Below, one piece after another: positions 14,633 through 15,759 of a DNA stretch of 15,759 nt (position 1 is the stretch's first letter; each line of letters starts with the position of its first letter). The DNA is from an uncultured Saprospiraceae bacterium (GTDB taxonomy: Bacteria > Bacteroidota > Bacteroidia > Chitinophagales > Saprospiraceae). Where the stretch lies: positions 1 to 15,759 of the forward strand of contig CAKUWM010000034.1 in NCBI GenBank assembly GCA_934699305.1, given 5' to 3'. The translations under genes and the position numbers were made by a program. The notes beneath the pieces are model-generated. The model saw only the letters and a list, made by a program, of their open reading frames with translations, ran no database searches and was not told the origin of the DNA.

Positions 14633-15712
14633 ATGGCTACATCTCAAGCTTTTCCAAGATTTCCCAATCCACGACCTTCTCTTCATAGTGAATTGCGGAA
14701 GCGTGTGAATCAATATTTTGAAGAAAATCAAATCAAACAATCAGGCAACAAACATTTGTATTGGAAAGCAACCATATTGTTGACACTATTTGCTTTGACT
14801 ATGTTGCACCTTTTCATTTTTCAACCACAATGGCCCATAGCCTTTGCAGAATGTTTTATCTTAGGTTTATTGATCGCTGCAATTGGTTTTAATGTGATGC
14901 ATGATGGAAGTCATGGAAGTTTTTCTACGAAAGATATGAGCAATAAACTCGCGAGCTATTCTATGAGTATGCTGGGAGCAAGCCATTTCTTCTGGAATAT
15001 TAAGCACAACGTAATTCATCATACTTATACCAATGTTGAAGGTATGGATGATGATATTGAGGTGGGCAAGCTTATGAGACTCGCACCTGAACAAGCAAGG
15101 TTCAATTTTCATAAATATCAACATATCTATTTCCCGGCTCTTTATATGTTTATGTATTTGTATTGGGTTTTCGCAGCCGATTACAAGAAGTATTTTAGGC
15201 AGAAAATTGGGGAATTCCCCATCAATACCATGAAAAGAAAAGATCATTTCAGATTCTGGATGGTGAAATTGTGGCATGCTGTCGCTTTTTGTGCTTTGCC
15301 TATTTATTTATTCGGATTTTGGCCATGGTTGCTAGGCTTTTTATTCATGAGTCTGACTGCCGGCTTTGTCTTGAGCATTGTTTTTCAATTGGCTCATACA
15401 GTCGAAGATGCTTCTTTCCCGGTGGCTGACGCCGAAACGAATAAATTTGAAGATGAATTTGCGGCACATCAAATAAAGACAACCGCCAATTTTGGAACAG
15501 GTAGCAAAACCATATCCTGGTTGGTTGGCGGACTCAATTTTCAGGTTGAACATCATTTGTTTCCTAAAATTTCTCACATACATTATCCTTCTATCAGTAA
15601 GATTGTAAAGAAAGTATGTGAAGAATATCAACTCAAATATATCGAGTACAAAACAATGTGGGGTGCTGTTATGGCTCATATCAGCTTTTTAAAGCAAATG
15701 GGTAGGGCTTAA
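14633..15712 (+). CDS. Membrane fatty acid desaturase (front-end type)
   Basis: This is a 359-residue integral membrane di-iron enzyme that puts double bonds into acyl chains, adjusting membrane fluidity. The three histidine boxes are intact: HDGSH (90-94), HNVIHH (125-130) and QVEHH (304-308). A Gln as the first residue of the third box is typical of front-end desaturases (linoleoyl-CoA or delta-6-like) rather than delta-9 acyl-CoA enzymes. No cytochrome b5 domain is fused, unlike eukaryotic front-end enzymes, so electrons must come from a separate donor. Hydrophobic segments lie near 46-64, 68-88, 166-181 and 212-250. The length is normal and both ends look complete. It starts 19 bp after the PKD-cyclophilin gene and shares its promoter. 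Substrate and position of the double bond cannot be read from sequence. Confidence 0.92.
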   Translation: MATSQAFPRFPNPRPSLHSELRKRVNQYFEENQIKQSGNKHLYWKATILLTLFALTMLHLFIFQPQWPIAFAECFILGLLIAAIGFNVMHDGSHGSFSTKDMSNKLASYSMSMLGASHFFWNIKHNVIHHTYTNVEGMDDDIEVGKLMRLAPEQARFNFHKYQHIYFPALYMFMYLYWVFAADYKKYFRQKIGEFPINTMKRKDHFRFWMVKLWHAVAFCALPIYLFGFWPWLLGFLFMSLTAGFVLSIVFQLAHTVEDASFPVADAETNKFEDEFAAHQIKTTANFGTGSKTISWLVGGLNFQVEHHLFPKISHIHYPSISKIVKKVCEEYQLKYIEYKTMWGAVMAHISFLKQMGRA

Positions 15713-15759
15713 TAGAGTTGAAGTAAATTGTAATATTGTGGCAAACATGAAGCATACAC

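Noticed and set aside
14867..15277. A 136-codon reverse frame within the desaturase gene
   Set aside because: It is antisense to conserved histidine-box sequence; its His- and Met-rich composition is that of a shadow frame.

Overview
The window looks like chromosomal DNA of a free-living Bacteroidota bacterium. The evidence is low-GC DNA, starts preceded by A-rich tracts rather than Shine-Dalgarno sites, several matches to the Bacteroidota promoter form TAnnTTTG, and families typical of the phylum (DUF4783, S46 dipeptidyl-peptidase, GYDIA-type GHMP kinase). Mevalonate-pathway genes (class II HMG-CoA reductase, type 2 IPP isomerase) point to a mevalonate-using lineage of the phylum (flavobacterial, cytophagal or saprospiral type) rather than Bacteroidales. 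The lineage is inferred, not proven.

Layout from left to right. Positions 1-356 hold no complete gene. A small secreted DUF4783 protein (357-737, +) converges with formate-tetrahydrofolate ligase fhs (873-2546, -). Upstream of fhs on the same strand is a two-gene surface-polysaccharide unit with an 8-bp overlap: an O-antigen ligase/polymerase-like membrane protein (2740-4194) and a Wzz-type chain-length protein (best start 5308). Divergent from it is a complete XerD-type recombinase (best start 5449, end 6366), which converges with the next unit over a hairpin at 6412-6444.

Positions 11254-6477 (-) form a compact five-gene unit: fni (IPP isomerase 2), class II HMG-CoA reductase, GYDIA GHMP kinase, a ferredoxin-NADP reductase-like flavoprotein and an Nfu-type Fe-S scaffold. 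Gaps are 10 bp, a 4-bp overlap, 15 bp and 50 bp. A TATCTTTG box precedes fni, and a 12-bp perfect hairpin (11375-11406) separates the unit from the gene upstream. Together these genes suggest isoprenoid precursor synthesis joined to electron supply and Fe-S assembly.

On the right, a DPP11-like S46 peptidase (11433-13664, -) diverges from a lipoprotein that fuses a PKD domain to a cyclophilin (13732-14613, +). A fatty acid desaturase (14633-15712, +) follows 19 bp later. The 67-bp divergent gap holds two promoter-like elements on opposite strands that lie across each other.

Most of the window is housekeeping. I see no CRISPR array, insertion sequence, tRNA, rRNA, or clear defence or mobile system. 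The most interesting points are the mevalonate/redox/Fe-S gene grouping, the interlocked divergent promoters, the unassigned GYDIA kinase, the altered motifs in the IPP isomerase, and the PKD-cyclophilin plus desaturase pair.
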